From CAIZGX01 sp044349305 (GTDB lineage Bacteria; Bacteroidota; Bacteroidia; Flavobacteriales_D; Sanyastnellaceae): a DNA stretch of 64,000 nucleotides. The stretch lies in contig JBIKRF010000002.1 of NCBI GenBank assembly GCA_044349305.1, positions 1 through 64,000 on the forward strand, written 5' to 3'. The notes beneath the pieces were generated by a model. The model ran no database searches and had not been told where the DNA came from. It worked only from the letters and a program-made list of their open reading frames with translations. Both the position numbers and the translations under genes were made by a program. Shown here in pieces: positions 25,858-33,897 of the stretch (the first letter of the stretch is position 1; every line of letters begins with the position of its first letter).

Positions 25858-26741
25858 GAACTTACGGGCTTCTCGGGAAATCTTTAGGGCATTCTTTTTC
25901 GCAAACATATTTCATGTCGAAATTTCAGAGACAGGTTATTGCGAAAGATGTTGCACAAGATGTTTCACAAGATGTTAAGCAAGATTCTGCGAAAGATGCT
26001 TCGCAAGATGTTGCACAAGATGTTTCACAAGATGCTTCGCAAGATTCTGCGAAAGATTCTGCGAAAGATGTTTCACAAGACGCTTCGCAAGGAGAGAGAT
26101 ATATTAACATCGAATTGGATTCAATTGAAAACATTCGAGATACTTCTGTAATGCAAGGACTTGCCGGATTCAATGTTACTATTCCATACAAGCAAGGAAT
26201 TATTAAGTACCTCGACGAGCTTACGCCAGCAGCTAAGGCCATTGGTGCTGTGAATTGTGTAAGTATGGAGAACAACCGTTGGATTGGTCACAACACCGAT
26301 TACATCGGCTTTAAACGGACACTGCTTCCACTTATTGAAAACAGAGTGGAAACCGCGCTTATACTCGGCACCGGAGGAGCATCGTTGGCGGTTGCCTATG
26401 TTTTGAAGGAATTAGGTATCCGTTATTTCTTTGTAAGTCGAAATCCGCAAAACGATCAGACTTGTTCTTACGAGCAAGTAACGCCGCTGTTGCTCGAGAA
26501 GTGTAAGCTCATTGTGAATACCACTCCTGTTGGTCAGTTCCCACACAACGAAGAAAAGCCAGACTTGGATTATTCGTGTATTACAAATCAGCATGTGTTG
26601 TACGACTTAATCTACAATCCAGAAAGAACGGCCTTCCTTCAAGAAGGAATCTCGCGCGGCGCGCGTTACTGCAATGGCCAGAGCATGCTTGAAATTCAAG
26701 CGGAAGAGAGCTATAAGATTTGGAATCTTCTTTCCGAATAA
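25854..26741 (+). CDS. aroE: Shikimate dehydrogenase with in-frame hairpin-array insert
   Basis: 295 residues, where Bacteroidota AroE is usually about 245. It reduces 3-dehydroshikimate with NADPH in the shikimate pathway. Substrate motifs are kept: LGHSFSQ at 11-17, NVTIPYK with catalytic Lys113, GHNTDYIGF with Asp149, and the nucleotide loop ILGTGGAS. The extra length is residues 32-79, twelve four-residue repeats (DVAQ, DVSQ, DSAK, DASQ) encoded by array E. The insert falls between the first helix and the strand YINIELDSIENI, a position expected to be a surface loop. All catalytic parts are intact and the frame is open, so the enzyme may still work. Confidence 0.93.
   Translation: MRTYGLLGKSLGHSFSQTYFMSKFQRQVIAKDVAQDVSQDVKQDSAKDASQDVAQDVSQDASQDSAKDSAKDVSQDASQGERYINIELDSIENIRDTSVMQGLAGFNVTIPYKQGIIKYLDELTPAAKAIGAVNCVSMENNRWIGHNTDYIGFKRTLLPLIENRVETALILGTGGASLAVAYVLKELGIRYFFVSRNPQNDQTCSYEQVTPLLLEKCKLIVNTTPVGQFPHNEEKPDLDYSCITNQHVLYDLIYNPERTAFLQEGISRGARYCNGQSMLEIQAEESYKIWNLLSE
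25947..26090. repeat. Array E: twelve 12-bp mini-hairpin units inside aroE
   Basis: Twelve units of 12 bp, each starting gat or gac in the aroE frame. Palindromes: TGT-tgc-ACA (units 1, 6), TGT-ttc-ACA (2, 7, 11), TTC-tgc-GAA (4, 9, 10), TGC-ttc-GCA (5, 8). Units 3 (TGT-taa-GCA) and 12 (CGC-ttc-GCA) are imperfect. The linker is aga. A 29-bp stretch around 26052-26080 is identical to one in intergenic array G near 33925-33953, tying the coding array to the non-coding ones. The 12-bp period keeps the frame. Confidence 0.95.
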
Positions 26742-26796
26742 ACAGCATATAATTTATACGTTTTTGGCATAAGGATTCGAGAAATTCCTTTAGAAA

Positions 26797-26845
26797 TTTG
26801 TTGCGGAAAAACGACATACGTACATTTGTAAAAAATACACGTATG
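26797..26845 (+). promoter_or_regulatory. Promoter and operator of the first VapBC-like pair
   Basis: TTTG at 26797-26800, 20 bp, then TACATTTG at 26821-26828 is a full match to the Bacteroidota promoter. CATACGT at 26815-26821 and ACGTATG at 26839-26845 are perfect inverted repeats that enclose the second element and run into the start codon at 26843. This is an expected site for autorepression by the antitoxin. Confidence 0.75.
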
Positions 26846-27103
26846 CAGACTAAATTAACTTTAATCATGGACAAGAAACTTATCGAAGAAGCGAAGGTCT
26901 ACGCAAAAGAAACTCAACAAAGTCTGTCGCAATTGGTCAGCGAACAGCTGGAAAGAATTCTGTGCAAGAACGAAGACCCTGACAAGTATAAAGATCATCC
27001 AATGGCCTATCTTGTAGGTATACTCGATGAAAATTCGGAAGCCTTCAAAGGGAAATCGCACAAACAAATTATGTATGAACACGTATTAAAAAAACACGGA
27101 TGA
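26843..27103 (+). CDS. Antitoxin of a VapBC-like pair (DUF6364-like)
   Basis: 86 residues from ATG 26843 (an ATG at 26798 is upstream of the promoter core, so it is rejected). MQTKLTLIMDKKLIEEAKVYAKETQQSLSQLVSEQLERIL is a ribbon-helix-helix-type N-terminus as in the DUF6364 antitoxins. It should dimerise, bind the inverted repeat over its own promoter and wrap the PIN toxin with its C-terminal tail (KSHKQIMYEHVLKKHG). It overlaps the toxin gene by 4 bp. Confidence 0.82.
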   Translation: MQTKLTLIMDKKLIEEAKVYAKETQQSLSQLVSEQLERILCKNEDPDKYKDHPMAYLVGILDENSEAFKGKSHKQIMYEHVLKKHG

Positions 27104-27519
27104 AGCACGTATTTATTGATACAAATATTTTAATGGACATGCTCTTTCATAGAATGCCCTATAAATACCACGCGCTTGATCTATTTACGCTTCAAGAGAA
27201 AAAACTAATTACTACCTATACTTCCTCAAATACAATTCTGAGTGTAGCATACTATCTAAACAAAGTCAACCCGCCCAAAGTAGTTAAAGAAATAGTTCTT
27301 AAATTAATAGAGGATGTACAAGTCATAGAAATAAACAAAAGCATGCTGTTGGCCGGAATTAACAGTCTAACTGATGATTACGAAGATGCCGTTCAAATTC
27401 ATTGTGCACTTTCGAATCGAAAAATTACTCACGTAATTACGCGCAACAAGAAAGACTTCAAAGATTGTCCTTTACACATTTGTACTGCAGAAAAATTTAA
27501 CGATCAATTTAATTCCTAA
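27100..27519 (+). CDS. PIN-domain toxin (VapC-like)
   Basis: 139 residues. PIN-domain acidic residues are in place: FIDTNILMDMLF at the start, DDYEDAVQIHCAL in the middle (Glu and Asp) and ITRNKKDFKDCPL near the end. Such toxins are Mg-dependent RNases that cut tRNA or rRNA. Coupled to its antitoxin by an ATGA overlap. Its 3' end overlaps the convergent T9SS gene by 11 bp. Confidence 0.88.
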   Translation: MKHVFIDTNILMDMLFHRMPYKYHALDLFTLQEKKLITTYTSSNTILSVAYYLNKVNPPKVVKEIVLKLIEDVQVIEINKSMLLAGINSLTDDYEDAVQIHCALSNRKITHVITRNKKDFKDCPLHICTAEKFNDQFNS

Positions 27520-29734
27520 TTACAATCTTCTTCCGAACGGCAGTGCCGTTCAATTTCAGAATGTAAATCCCTTCGGAGAAATTAGAAAGATTCACAAGTG
27601 TTGTTCTCGCATTCAAGCGCTCCGACCAAACCTTTCTTCCACTTAGATCATAAAGCTCCAAAGCCGAAACAGTGTTCCAATTAGAACCCGCGTCTATGGT
27701 CAGTTGAGTGCTCGCTGGATTCGGATAAACCTGAATATCGTCGAAGAAGGATTCGTTCACTGAAATAATTGAATCGCTAGAATAAAAACCCAACCCACCT
27801 CCTATTTGTCCAATAAACAAATCGCGCTTTCCATCGGATGTAATGTCTTCAAACCAAACCGCGCAACGTTCACCTTCATTAATACCTTCGAAGTCAGTTG
27901 TGTCCAAGGTGAAGTCCCCCAAAAGATTTCCAGATACATTCGAGAAGTGATTGACTTGTCCGGTTTCCGTTCCCAATAACACTTCCCATTCATTCAATTC
28001 ATTCTTGAAAAAATGCGGAACGCTGTATCCGAATATCCCTAGAATATTTGAAGCTACCATTCCACCCAACGTATCTTCCTGAAAAACATACGAAGCAGCT
28101 GCCGTGCTTCCGTTATTCTCATAATAATTCACGTTGCCGTTCTTCTCTCCTACTACCAAATCTAAAAGTCCGTCTTCGTTCAAGTCCAACCACTGCGGTG
28201 TCGCGAATTGTCCAACATCTATGGTTAGCCCGTTGTTGTCCTTCAGCAATTCACCGATGTCTGAAAAGGTATATCCACTCGCCGTTGAAGCGGCATTTTC
28301 AAAACGAACGAGATATCCGTTTTGAACGCCAATTAAAAGATCTTTATCGCCGTCTCCATCGTCATCTCCTAATGCCAGATACTTGCTATCGAGCGTATCT
28401 GTTGCCAAAGGCAGCCAGTTGTTCGAATTGAAATCGAATGAAGGAACAGCCGCTGTTCCATTGTTGTAGTAACAGAAGATTCTAGAAGTATGAATGTTGC
28501 TCGGCGTTATCGGATCGAAAGATTTGCGATTGGTGATAAGTAAATCCTTCAAACCATCGCCATTCACATCTTCCAAAACCGGATACGCACCGGTTCCCAA
28601 CTCAATCATATCGTGTTGAAGAAAATCGTCTTGTGTAAATTGAAAATTTGGAGTTGATTCTCCGCCAACATTCTGGTAATACCATAGACTGTTTACATCT
28701 TCCGCTGTTGCGTATGCATTCGGAGAAACAAGTAGGTCGCTTACGGCATTGTTATTTACGTCTTCGTAATACGCGCAGGGAAACAAAGGCAAGTTCACGG
28801 GAAGAGAACTTCCAACTTGCGCCGGAAAATCGAATTGAACGGTCGTTGCGCTGTCTAGGCCGTTCAGTGCATTTTCAAAATAAATAGCACCCAAATTATT
28901 TTCAGATACATCACCGATAACAAAATCCTTGATTCCGTTGTTGTCTAAATCTATTGAGCAAATAGAACTTCCTGTATGAAGTCGATCACTTGAGCGTGGG
29001 TCCGTGACGTTGAATCCGCAATCGAAATCAGCTCCTTCTAAAATTGAAAAACTCTCTGGACTTTCCCCAAACATACCGTAACATCTATTTCCGCAGATGT
29101 AGCTCGTTGTTTCGCAGTTCCCTGTTTCCGTTTGCATGGACTTGAAAAAATACACGGTTGTCGATTGTTCCGTGTATGAAAAGATATCTAAATCACCATC
29201 ACCGTCGTAATCTGTGATTGAAGGGACATCCAAACTCACGGTATAGATTGGTGCCGAAAACGGACTTCCGAAATCATATTCCGACTCAATTGAAGCGCCA
29301 TTGTTCACCGATTCAAACGACAGCTCTCCGTTTGAAGACGTATTCTTCCACAACTTTATTCCACTGTAATAGCTCGCGAAAATATCTTCCTTCCCATCGC
29401 AATTGTAATCGCGAAGCAATACCCAATTCGTTAGTCCTGTTGGAAATGCCGCATTGAACTCACGCGTGTATCTGTAATACGTGTCTCCTTGAACGTCGCC
29501 CATGTTTATGAAAACAGAAATACGCGAACCTATTCGATCAAAAATAAAAATATCCTTGTTCCCATCGCCGTTCGCGTCTATTCTAGAAACTTGACAAGAA
29601 TTCAATCCGCCTGCCCAAGGATTTTGAAGATAAAATCCGTCTGCGCTAACCGGCGTGGTGTAGGAGCGCACTAGCGGTTGTCCGAATACCTGAAGGGTCG
29701 CCACGCTCAGAAACAGAAGAATATATTTTTTCAT
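27509..29734 (-). CDS. FG-GAP repeat protein with T9SS sorting domain
   Basis: 741 residues from the ATG at 29734-29732; the open frame extends 29 codons further but without a signal. Signal peptide MKKYILLFLSVATLQVFGQ, then about seven FG-GAP/VCBS repeats with calcium-type DxDxDG loops (DANGDGNKDIFIFD, DYDGDGDLDIFSY, DVNGDGLKDLLITN, DDDGDGDKDLLIG, DLNEDGLLDLVVG), forming a beta-propeller. The last about 75 residues are a type A T9SS sorting domain (VYPNPASTQLTI to GIYILKLNG). Exported across the outer membrane and anchored or released. Ligand unknown. Confidence 0.9.
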   Translation of the reverse strand: MKKYILLFLSVATLQVFGQPLVRSYTTPVSADGFYLQNPWAGGLNSCQVSRIDANGDGNKDIFIFDRIGSRISVFINMGDVQGDTYYRYTREFNAAFPTGLTNWVLLRDYNCDGKEDIFASYYSGIKLWKNTSSNGELSFESVNNGASIESEYDFGSPFSAPIYTVSLDVPSITDYDGDGDLDIFSYTEQSTTVYFFKSMQTETGNCETTSYICGNRCYGMFGESPESFSILEGADFDCGFNVTDPRSSDRLHTGSSICSIDLDNNGIKDFVIGDVSENNLGAIYFENALNGLDSATTVQFDFPAQVGSSLPVNLPLFPCAYYEDVNNNAVSDLLVSPNAYATAEDVNSLWYYQNVGGESTPNFQFTQDDFLQHDMIELGTGAYPVLEDVNGDGLKDLLITNRKSFDPITPSNIHTSRIFCYYNNGTAAVPSFDFNSNNWLPLATDTLDSKYLALGDDDGDGDKDLLIGVQNGYLVRFENAASTASGYTFSDIGELLKDNNGLTIDVGQFATPQWLDLNEDGLLDLVVGEKNGNVNYYENNGSTAAASYVFQEDTLGGMVASNILGIFGYSVPHFFKNELNEWEVLLGTETGQVNHFSNVSGNLLGDFTLDTTDFEGINEGERCAVWFEDITSDGKRDLFIGQIGGGLGFYSSDSIISVNESFFDDIQVYPNPASTQLTIDAGSNWNTVSALELYDLSGRKVWSERLNARTTLVNLSNFSEGIYILKLNGTAVRKKIVIRN

Positions 29735-29739
29735 ACATT

Positions 29740-29747
29740 CAAATATA
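29740..29747 (-). promoter_or_regulatory. Promoter element of the FG-GAP gene
   Basis: TATATTTG on the minus strand, ending only 5 bp before the start codon, so the transcript would be leaderless or nearly so. Confidence 0.5.
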
Positions 29748-29786
29748 GCATTTGCACCATCAACAATTAAGAAGTTTCTTTGCAAT

Positions 29787-30311
29787 ATGAACGCATCTCT
29801 TACATTTCTATTGGTCGCCATAAGCTTGATTATTGCCGGAACGATTATTTTCTTTCTTATGGAAAAACAACATCGTCACAATGAACAACGTTGGCAGTTG
29901 GAATTGCGCAAATCGAATGCAAGTGCAATGGCTTCTTTGCGTCTTTCAGCATACGAGCGATTGATTGTAATGTTGGAAAGATCACGTCCGAGCAGCGTGG
30001 TGTTGCGCAGCAACCGTCAGGGAATGACATGCACATTGTTGCAGTTGGAAATGATTCGCAACATTCGCGAAGAGTTCGATCACAATGTTTCTTTGCAGAT
30101 GTATGTTAGTGAGCACACCTGGGCGAACATTCAACAAGCGAAGAGCGATATTTTAGAATTATTTAAAATCTCTTACTCGAAAGTAAATCCGAACGACAGC
30201 GGCATGTACCTCAGCAATTTCGTTATGGAAATGGAAGCGGCAGTGGGCAATCCGGCTATTGAGAATGCGTTGAGGTTGTTGAGGATTGAGTTGATGAGTC
30301 ATTACGCTTAA
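29787..30311 (+). CDS. Conserved Bacteroidota membrane-anchored protein
   Basis: 174 residues: one N-terminal membrane helix (about 5-24), then a soluble helical domain (SAYERLIVMLERSRPSS, EMIRNIREEFDHNVSLQMYVSEHTWANIQQAKSDI). The pattern is one I associate with an uncharacterised protein common in Flavobacteriales; no enzymatic motif is visible. The stop at 30309-30311 is followed directly by the first palindrome of array F. Confidence 0.65.
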   Translation: MNASLTFLLVAISLIIAGTIIFFLMEKQHRHNEQRWQLELRKSNASAMASLRLSAYERLIVMLERSRPSSVVLRSNRQGMTCTLLQLEMIRNIREEFDHNVSLQMYVSEHTWANIQQAKSDILELFKISYSKVNPNDSGMYLSNFVMEMEAAVGNPAIENALRLLRIELMSHYA

Positions 30312-30457
30312 ATCGCCAATGGCGATCAATTCTTCGAATCAATCTTTCAGATCAATCACTACGTGATCAAACCTTCGGTGAAAGAAAACGAAGTTCCAAT
30401 TATGAAATAGGAATTACGAAGTAGGAATAAAACCAAAGGTTTTCCAATTACGTAGTT
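30312..30457. repeat. Array F: mini-hairpins filling a convergent gap
   Basis: Ten palindromes fill the gap between two convergent stop codons. ATCGCC-aat-GGCGAT at 30312, TTC-ttc-GAA at 30330, TCT-ttc-AGA at 30343, TCAC-tac-GTGA at 30356, ACC-ttc-GGT at 30371 are spaced by tcaa. Then, in the reverse orientation of block one of arrays B and C, AAC-gaa-GTT at 30387, TAT-gaa-ATA at 30401, TAC-gaa-GTA at 30415, AAAACC-aaa-GGTTTT at 30429 and a mismatched TAC-gta-GTT at 30449 are spaced by ccaat or ggaat. Confidence 0.94.
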
Positions 30458-30458
30458 C

Positions 30459-30956
30459 CTATCGTATTCTAACAACCCTTCCAATTTTAAGATCGCGCTC
30501 CACCGCAGTAATCTCAAATTCAGAAAGTTTTTTTGCGGAAGAAATATAGATTAAACTTTCTCCATTCACATTTCTTATGACTGTGTCGGGAAGGTTGGCA
30601 AATGAAAGGCGACCGGGAATTAAATGACGACCGATTTCTTTGTTCAACTCTACCCTATTTGCTGAAGGAACCAACGCTTGATATTTATCTAATCCCTTGC
30701 TTCGTAAAACCGCGTCTGAGGGGACCAACAAGGTGTACTCGTTTTTCTTCAGTGAATCTGCCCAAGTGCTCAACTCTACCAAGCTCGCCCAAACGGAAGT
30801 TTCATATTCTGAACTTAAAAAAGAAAGAATGTTTTCTTCCTTCTTCAAATAAACCGAACGTTCATTCGCCTTGGATGCCGAAACAGAATTTTCCGGCTCT
30901 GAAGTAGAACAGGCCTGTAGCAGAAGAATTAATCCAATGCAACAGGCCTGTTTCAT
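30459..30956 (-). CDS. FAS1 (fasciclin)-domain lipoprotein
   Basis: 165 residues. Lipobox LLQAC with Cys16 as the lipid site. A short linker leads to a FAS1-like domain (about 52-140): EYTLLVPSDAVLRSKGL, then IGRHLIPGRLSFANLPDTVIRNVNGESL, matching the two conserved H-box regions. FAS1 domains act in surface adhesion. It is a short version of the roughly 140-residue domain. Upstream of it, 14 bp away, is the pckA stop, so it may be read through from pckA. Confidence 0.8.
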   Translation of the reverse strand: MKQACCIGLILLLQACSTSEPENSVSASKANERSVYLKKEENILSFLSSEYETSVWASLVELSTWADSLKKNEYTLLVPSDAVLRSKGLDKYQALVPSANRVELNKEIGRHLIPGRLSFANLPDTVIRNVNGESLIYISSAKKLSEFEITAVERDLKIGRVVRIR

Positions 30957-30970
30957 TTCAATATAAATAA

Positions 30971-32584
30971 TTACGCTTTTGCTTTCACCTTCGGTGATGC
31001 AGAAAGTAATGCTTCACTTGCGTAGTCTTTAAATTTCTCGAAGTTCGTTACAAACTTCTCTGCAAGTTCATTCGCTTTCGCGTCGTATGCGTCCTTGTCT
31101 GACCACGTGTTGCGTGGATTCAACATGTCAGCAGGGACTTCTGGACAAGCCGTTGGCATGGCCAATCCGAACACCTCATGTGTTGCGAATTCAACATCGT
31201 TTAACTTTCCTTCCAAAGCAGCCGTAATCATGGCGCGAGTGAAACTCAACTTCATGCGGCTTCCTACTCCGTAAGAACCACCTGACCATCCGGTGTTGAT
31301 TAACCACACTTGCGCTCCGCTCTCGTCGATCTTCTTCCCTAACATCTCTGCATATGCAGTCGGATGCAACGGTAAGAATGGCGCGCCAAAGCATGCACTG
31401 AATGTGGTCGTTGGCTCGGTAATTCCAGCTTCTGTTCCAGCAACCTTCGCGGTGTATCCACTAATGAACTGATACATCGCCTGCTCTTTCGTTAGCTTGC
31501 TAATTGGAGGCAAAACGCCGAACGCATCGCAGGTTAAGAAGAAAATGTTCTTCGGAATACCACCCACACTTGGATTCATCGTGTTATCGATGTGCTCCAA
31601 TGGGTAACTCACACGTGTGTTCTCTGTCTTCGCACTATCTGCATAATCCGGAGTAACTCCGTCGTCTTCAAAACCAATGTTTTCTAACAACGCACCGAAC
31701 TTAATGGCATCATAAATCTGTGGCTCTTTCTCGCGAGACAAGTCAATCGTCTTCGCGTAACAACCACCTTCAAAGTTGAAGACTGTTGTGTCGGTCCAGC
31801 CGTGCTCGTCATCTCCAATTAATCTTCTGTTCGGATCGGATGACAATGTTGTCTTACCCGTTCCAGAAAGTCCGAAGAACACTGCTGTATCTCCGTCTTT
31901 ACCTACGTTCGCTGAACAATGCATTGACAATACATTCTTCTCGTGAGGAAGAACGTAATTCAATACCGTGAAAATTCCTTTTTTAATCTCTCCAGTGTAA
32001 CCGGTTCCGCCAATAATCGCCATCTTCTTGGTGAAGTCGATAATTGCGAAATTGTGTTGACGTGTACCGTCGATTTCTGGATCGGCCATGAATTCAGGCG
32101 CACAGATGACATGCCACTCAGGGGTCATGGTTGTTAATTCTTCAGCAGTTGGACGCAAGAACATGTTACTTGCAAACATGTTGCTCCATGGAAATTCTGT
32201 TACCACGCGCACATTCATGCGGTAGCGAGGATCTGCGCAAACGTATGCGTCGCGAACATATACTTCTCTTCCATTCAGGTAAGCACACATACGCTCGTAC
32301 AAGCGTGTGAATTTATCTGAATCGAATGGAATGTTGAACTGGCTCCACCAAACGCTGTTTTCGGTTGAAGCATCTTTTACAATAAACTTATCTTTTGGAG
32401 ATCTTCCGGTAAATTCTCCGGTATCAATGGCTAAAGCGCCCGTATTCGTGAGTGTTCCCTGAGAAAGTAAGATGGTCTCTTCAACCAATTCTGCAGGTGT
32501 CATGTTCCAATATGCAGTGGAAACATGTTTAAGACCGAGGTACGCTAATGTTGCGCCTTCGGGACGTGTACCGATGTTTGTCAT
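30971..32584 (-). CDS. pckA: Phosphoenolpyruvate carboxykinase (ATP)
   Basis: 537 residues, normal for the ATP-type enzyme (about 540). It converts oxaloacetate and ATP to PEP, CO2 and ADP in gluconeogenesis. P-loop GLSGTGKTT at 238-246, metal site GDDEHGW next to it, NFEGGCYAKTIDLS, and substrate Arg in FTGRSPKDKF. All catalytic parts are present. A TAnnTTTG element lies about 40 bp upstream of the start. Confidence 0.97.
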   Translation of the reverse strand: MTNIGTRPEGATLAYLGLKHVSTAYWNMTPAELVEETILLSQGTLTNTGALAIDTGEFTGRSPKDKFIVKDASTENSVWWSQFNIPFDSDKFTRLYERMCAYLNGREVYVRDAYVCADPRYRMNVRVVTEFPWSNMFASNMFLRPTAEELTTMTPEWHVICAPEFMADPEIDGTRQHNFAIIDFTKKMAIIGGTGYTGEIKKGIFTVLNYVLPHEKNVLSMHCSANVGKDGDTAVFFGLSGTGKTTLSSDPNRRLIGDDEHGWTDTTVFNFEGGCYAKTIDLSREKEPQIYDAIKFGALLENIGFEDDGVTPDYADSAKTENTRVSYPLEHIDNTMNPSVGGIPKNIFFLTCDAFGVLPPISKLTKEQAMYQFISGYTAKVAGTEAGITEPTTTFSACFGAPFLPLHPTAYAEMLGKKIDESGAQVWLINTGWSGGSYGVGSRMKLSFTRAMITAALEGKLNDVEFATHEVFGLAMPTACPEVPADMLNPRNTWSDKDAYDAKANELAEKFVTNFEKFKDYASEALLSASPKVKAKA

Positions 32585-32622
32585 GAATAATTTTTTGGTT
32601 CGACTGTCATTGAATCGTTTGG

Positions 32623-32630
32623 CAAAGGTA
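32623..32630 (-). promoter_or_regulatory. pckA promoter element
   Basis: CAAAGGTA on the plus strand is TACCTTTG on the minus strand, matching TAnnTTTG, 38 bp ahead of the pckA start. Confidence 0.55.
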
Positions 32631-32634
32631 ATAA

Positions 32635-32672
32635 GAAAAAAAGGGGCGAGAATTCATGAATCTCGACCCTTT
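32635..32672 (-). terminator. Terminator of the rimM transcript
   Basis: On the minus strand AGGG, one mismatch, CGAGA, a 9-nt loop, then TCTCG, mismatch, CCCT, followed by a run of T. This fits a Rho-independent terminator placed between rimM and the pckA promoter. Confidence 0.7.
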
Positions 32673-32704
32673 CTTAACCATTCGCGGTTCGAAATGTTGA
32701 TTAA

Positions 32705-33235
32705 TTACTCTAAGTACAACTCTATCAGTCCTTCAGGCGCTGCCGTTGAAATGGTTTGACTTTCGTCATCGATTTCCAGAACGAATTCCGGTTGAAGGGG
32801 AAGTAAGATTAGTTTACCTGTATTGTGGCGAATCTCCAGTTGCGGATTTTTTCTATGTTCCACTACTTCTTCCACCACTCCAATGTTTCCGTGCGTTTGA
32901 TCGAATACCGTGTAACCGACCCAATTCACCATGTCTCTTCGGTCTTCATCTTTCACAGAGAGTTCGGTTAAACGCACATAGACCATAGATTTCAACAATG
33001 ATTTGGCAGTGGCTTCATCGTTTACTCCGGCCAGTCTCACCTTCACCGAATCATTCGTTTTCGGCTCGAACAATTCAATCTTGTATGGAACCAGACTTCC
33101 TTTGATTTCCAAAAATAAAAACTGCAAATTTTTGTAATCCGCCACCTTCGCGGTATCTAGAAAAACCGTCAACTCGCCTTTGTATCCATGTAGCTTGGTA
33201 ATTTTCCCCAAGCAGTGCATTTCGTCTTTGTTCAT
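32705..33235 (-). CDS. rimM: Ribosome maturation factor RimM
   Basis: 176 residues from the ATG at 33235-33233; a second ATG seven codons upstream overlaps the promoter element. RimM N-domain (LGKITKLHGYKGELTVFLDT) and PRC-barrel C-domain (VNWVGYTVFDQTHGNIGVVEEVVEHRKNPQLEI) are both present. It assists 30S head assembly around S19. In most genomes rimM directly follows rpsP; here rpsP is 4.8 kb upstream on the same strand, separated by six other genes. Confidence 0.93.
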   Translation of the reverse strand: MNKDEMHCLGKITKLHGYKGELTVFLDTAKVADYKNLQFLFLEIKGSLVPYKIELFEPKTNDSVKVRLAGVNDEATAKSLLKSMVYVRLTELSVKDEDRRDMVNWVGYTVFDQTHGNIGVVEEVVEHRKNPQLEIRHNTGKLILLPLQPEFVLEIDDESQTISTAAPEGLIELYLE

Positions 33236-33239
33236 GCCC

Positions 33240-33247
33240 CAAATATA
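33240..33247 (-). promoter_or_regulatory. rimM promoter element
   Basis: TATATTTG on the minus strand, 4 bp before the rimM ATG, so the message would have almost no leader. rimM thus has its own promoter apart from rpsP. Confidence 0.5.
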
Positions 33248-33259
33248 CATATTCATATT

Positions 33260-33276
33260 TTGACTATATTTGTCAA
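33260..33276 (+). promoter_or_regulatory. Promoter with overlapping operator of the HTH-MNT gene
   Basis: TTGAC at 33260-33264 and GTCAA at 33272-33276 form a perfect inverted repeat around TATATTT; the TAnnTTTG element (33265-33272) lies inside it. A repressor bound here would block transcription. The adjacent HTH gene product is the natural candidate. Confidence 0.6.
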
Positions 33277-33288
33277 TATTGTATTTTT

Positions 33289-33897
33289 ATGTCACAACTA
33301 GGAAAGAGAATAAAAGCACTTCGCGAAAGCAAAGGCATAACATTGGCCGACGCGAGTAAATCTATTGGCTGCGATTCTGGATTGCTCAGCAAGATGGAAC
33401 GAGGGCAGCGCGCCATTCCAAAAAGCACCATCGAAAGCCTTTCGAAATTTTACAAAGTTGAAATGGAAGAACTGAATACCCTTTGGCTATCAGACCGAAT
33501 CTACTCCTTTGTAAAAGATGAACCCTTCGCTAAAGAAGCTCTTGTCCTTGCTGAAAGGCAGGTGGAATATGTTCTAAGCAAGAAATCTAAACTCGCTACT
33601 TTAAACGATTTTAAACCGAAAATTAAATCGTGCATAGCACAAGTCGATGAGATAAAAACAGCATTTGTCTTCGGCTCCTATGCAAAAGGAAAACAAACAG
33701 AAGCCAGCGACATTGACATTCTAATTGAACTAAAAAACAAAAATAAGTTCTCATATTTCGATCTACTTGAACTCAAACACCAAATAGAATTAAAAATTGG
33801 AATCACCGTAGACATCGGGTTTTATAAAGGTCTCAAAGGGAACTTGAATGAATTGGTAGAACCAACGCTGATTAAAATCTATGAGTGTCGAAATTAA
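33289..33897 (+). CDS. HTH-nucleotidyltransferase (MNT) fusion, antitoxin-like
   Basis: 202 residues. Residues about 5-60 are an XRE-type helix-turn-helix (GKRIKALRESKGITLADASKSIGCDSGLLSKMERGQ). Residues about 120-200 are a minimal nucleotidyltransferase with the GSYAKG motif (Gly129-Ser130) and Asp141-x-Asp143, the metal pair. MNT proteins are antitoxins of HEPN RNases, acting by adenylylating the toxin. The gene after it begins with an overlapping start, as a HEPN toxin gene would, but is broken (see 33881-34015). If this reading is right, this is an orphan antitoxin. Confidence 0.82.
   Translation: MSQLGKRIKALRESKGITLADASKSIGCDSGLLSKMERGQRAIPKSTIESLSKFYKVEMEELNTLWLSDRIYSFVKDEPFAKEALVLAERQVEYVLSKKSKLATLNDFKPKIKSCIAQVDEIKTAFVFGSYAKGKQTEASDIDILIELKNKNKFSYFDLLELKHQIELKIGITVDIGFYKGLKGNLNELVEPTLIKIYECRN

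Noticed and set aside
26756..26842. Antitoxin start at 26798
   Set aside because: It lies at the -33 element of the promoter, so it would not be in the transcript; 26843 gives the normal family start.
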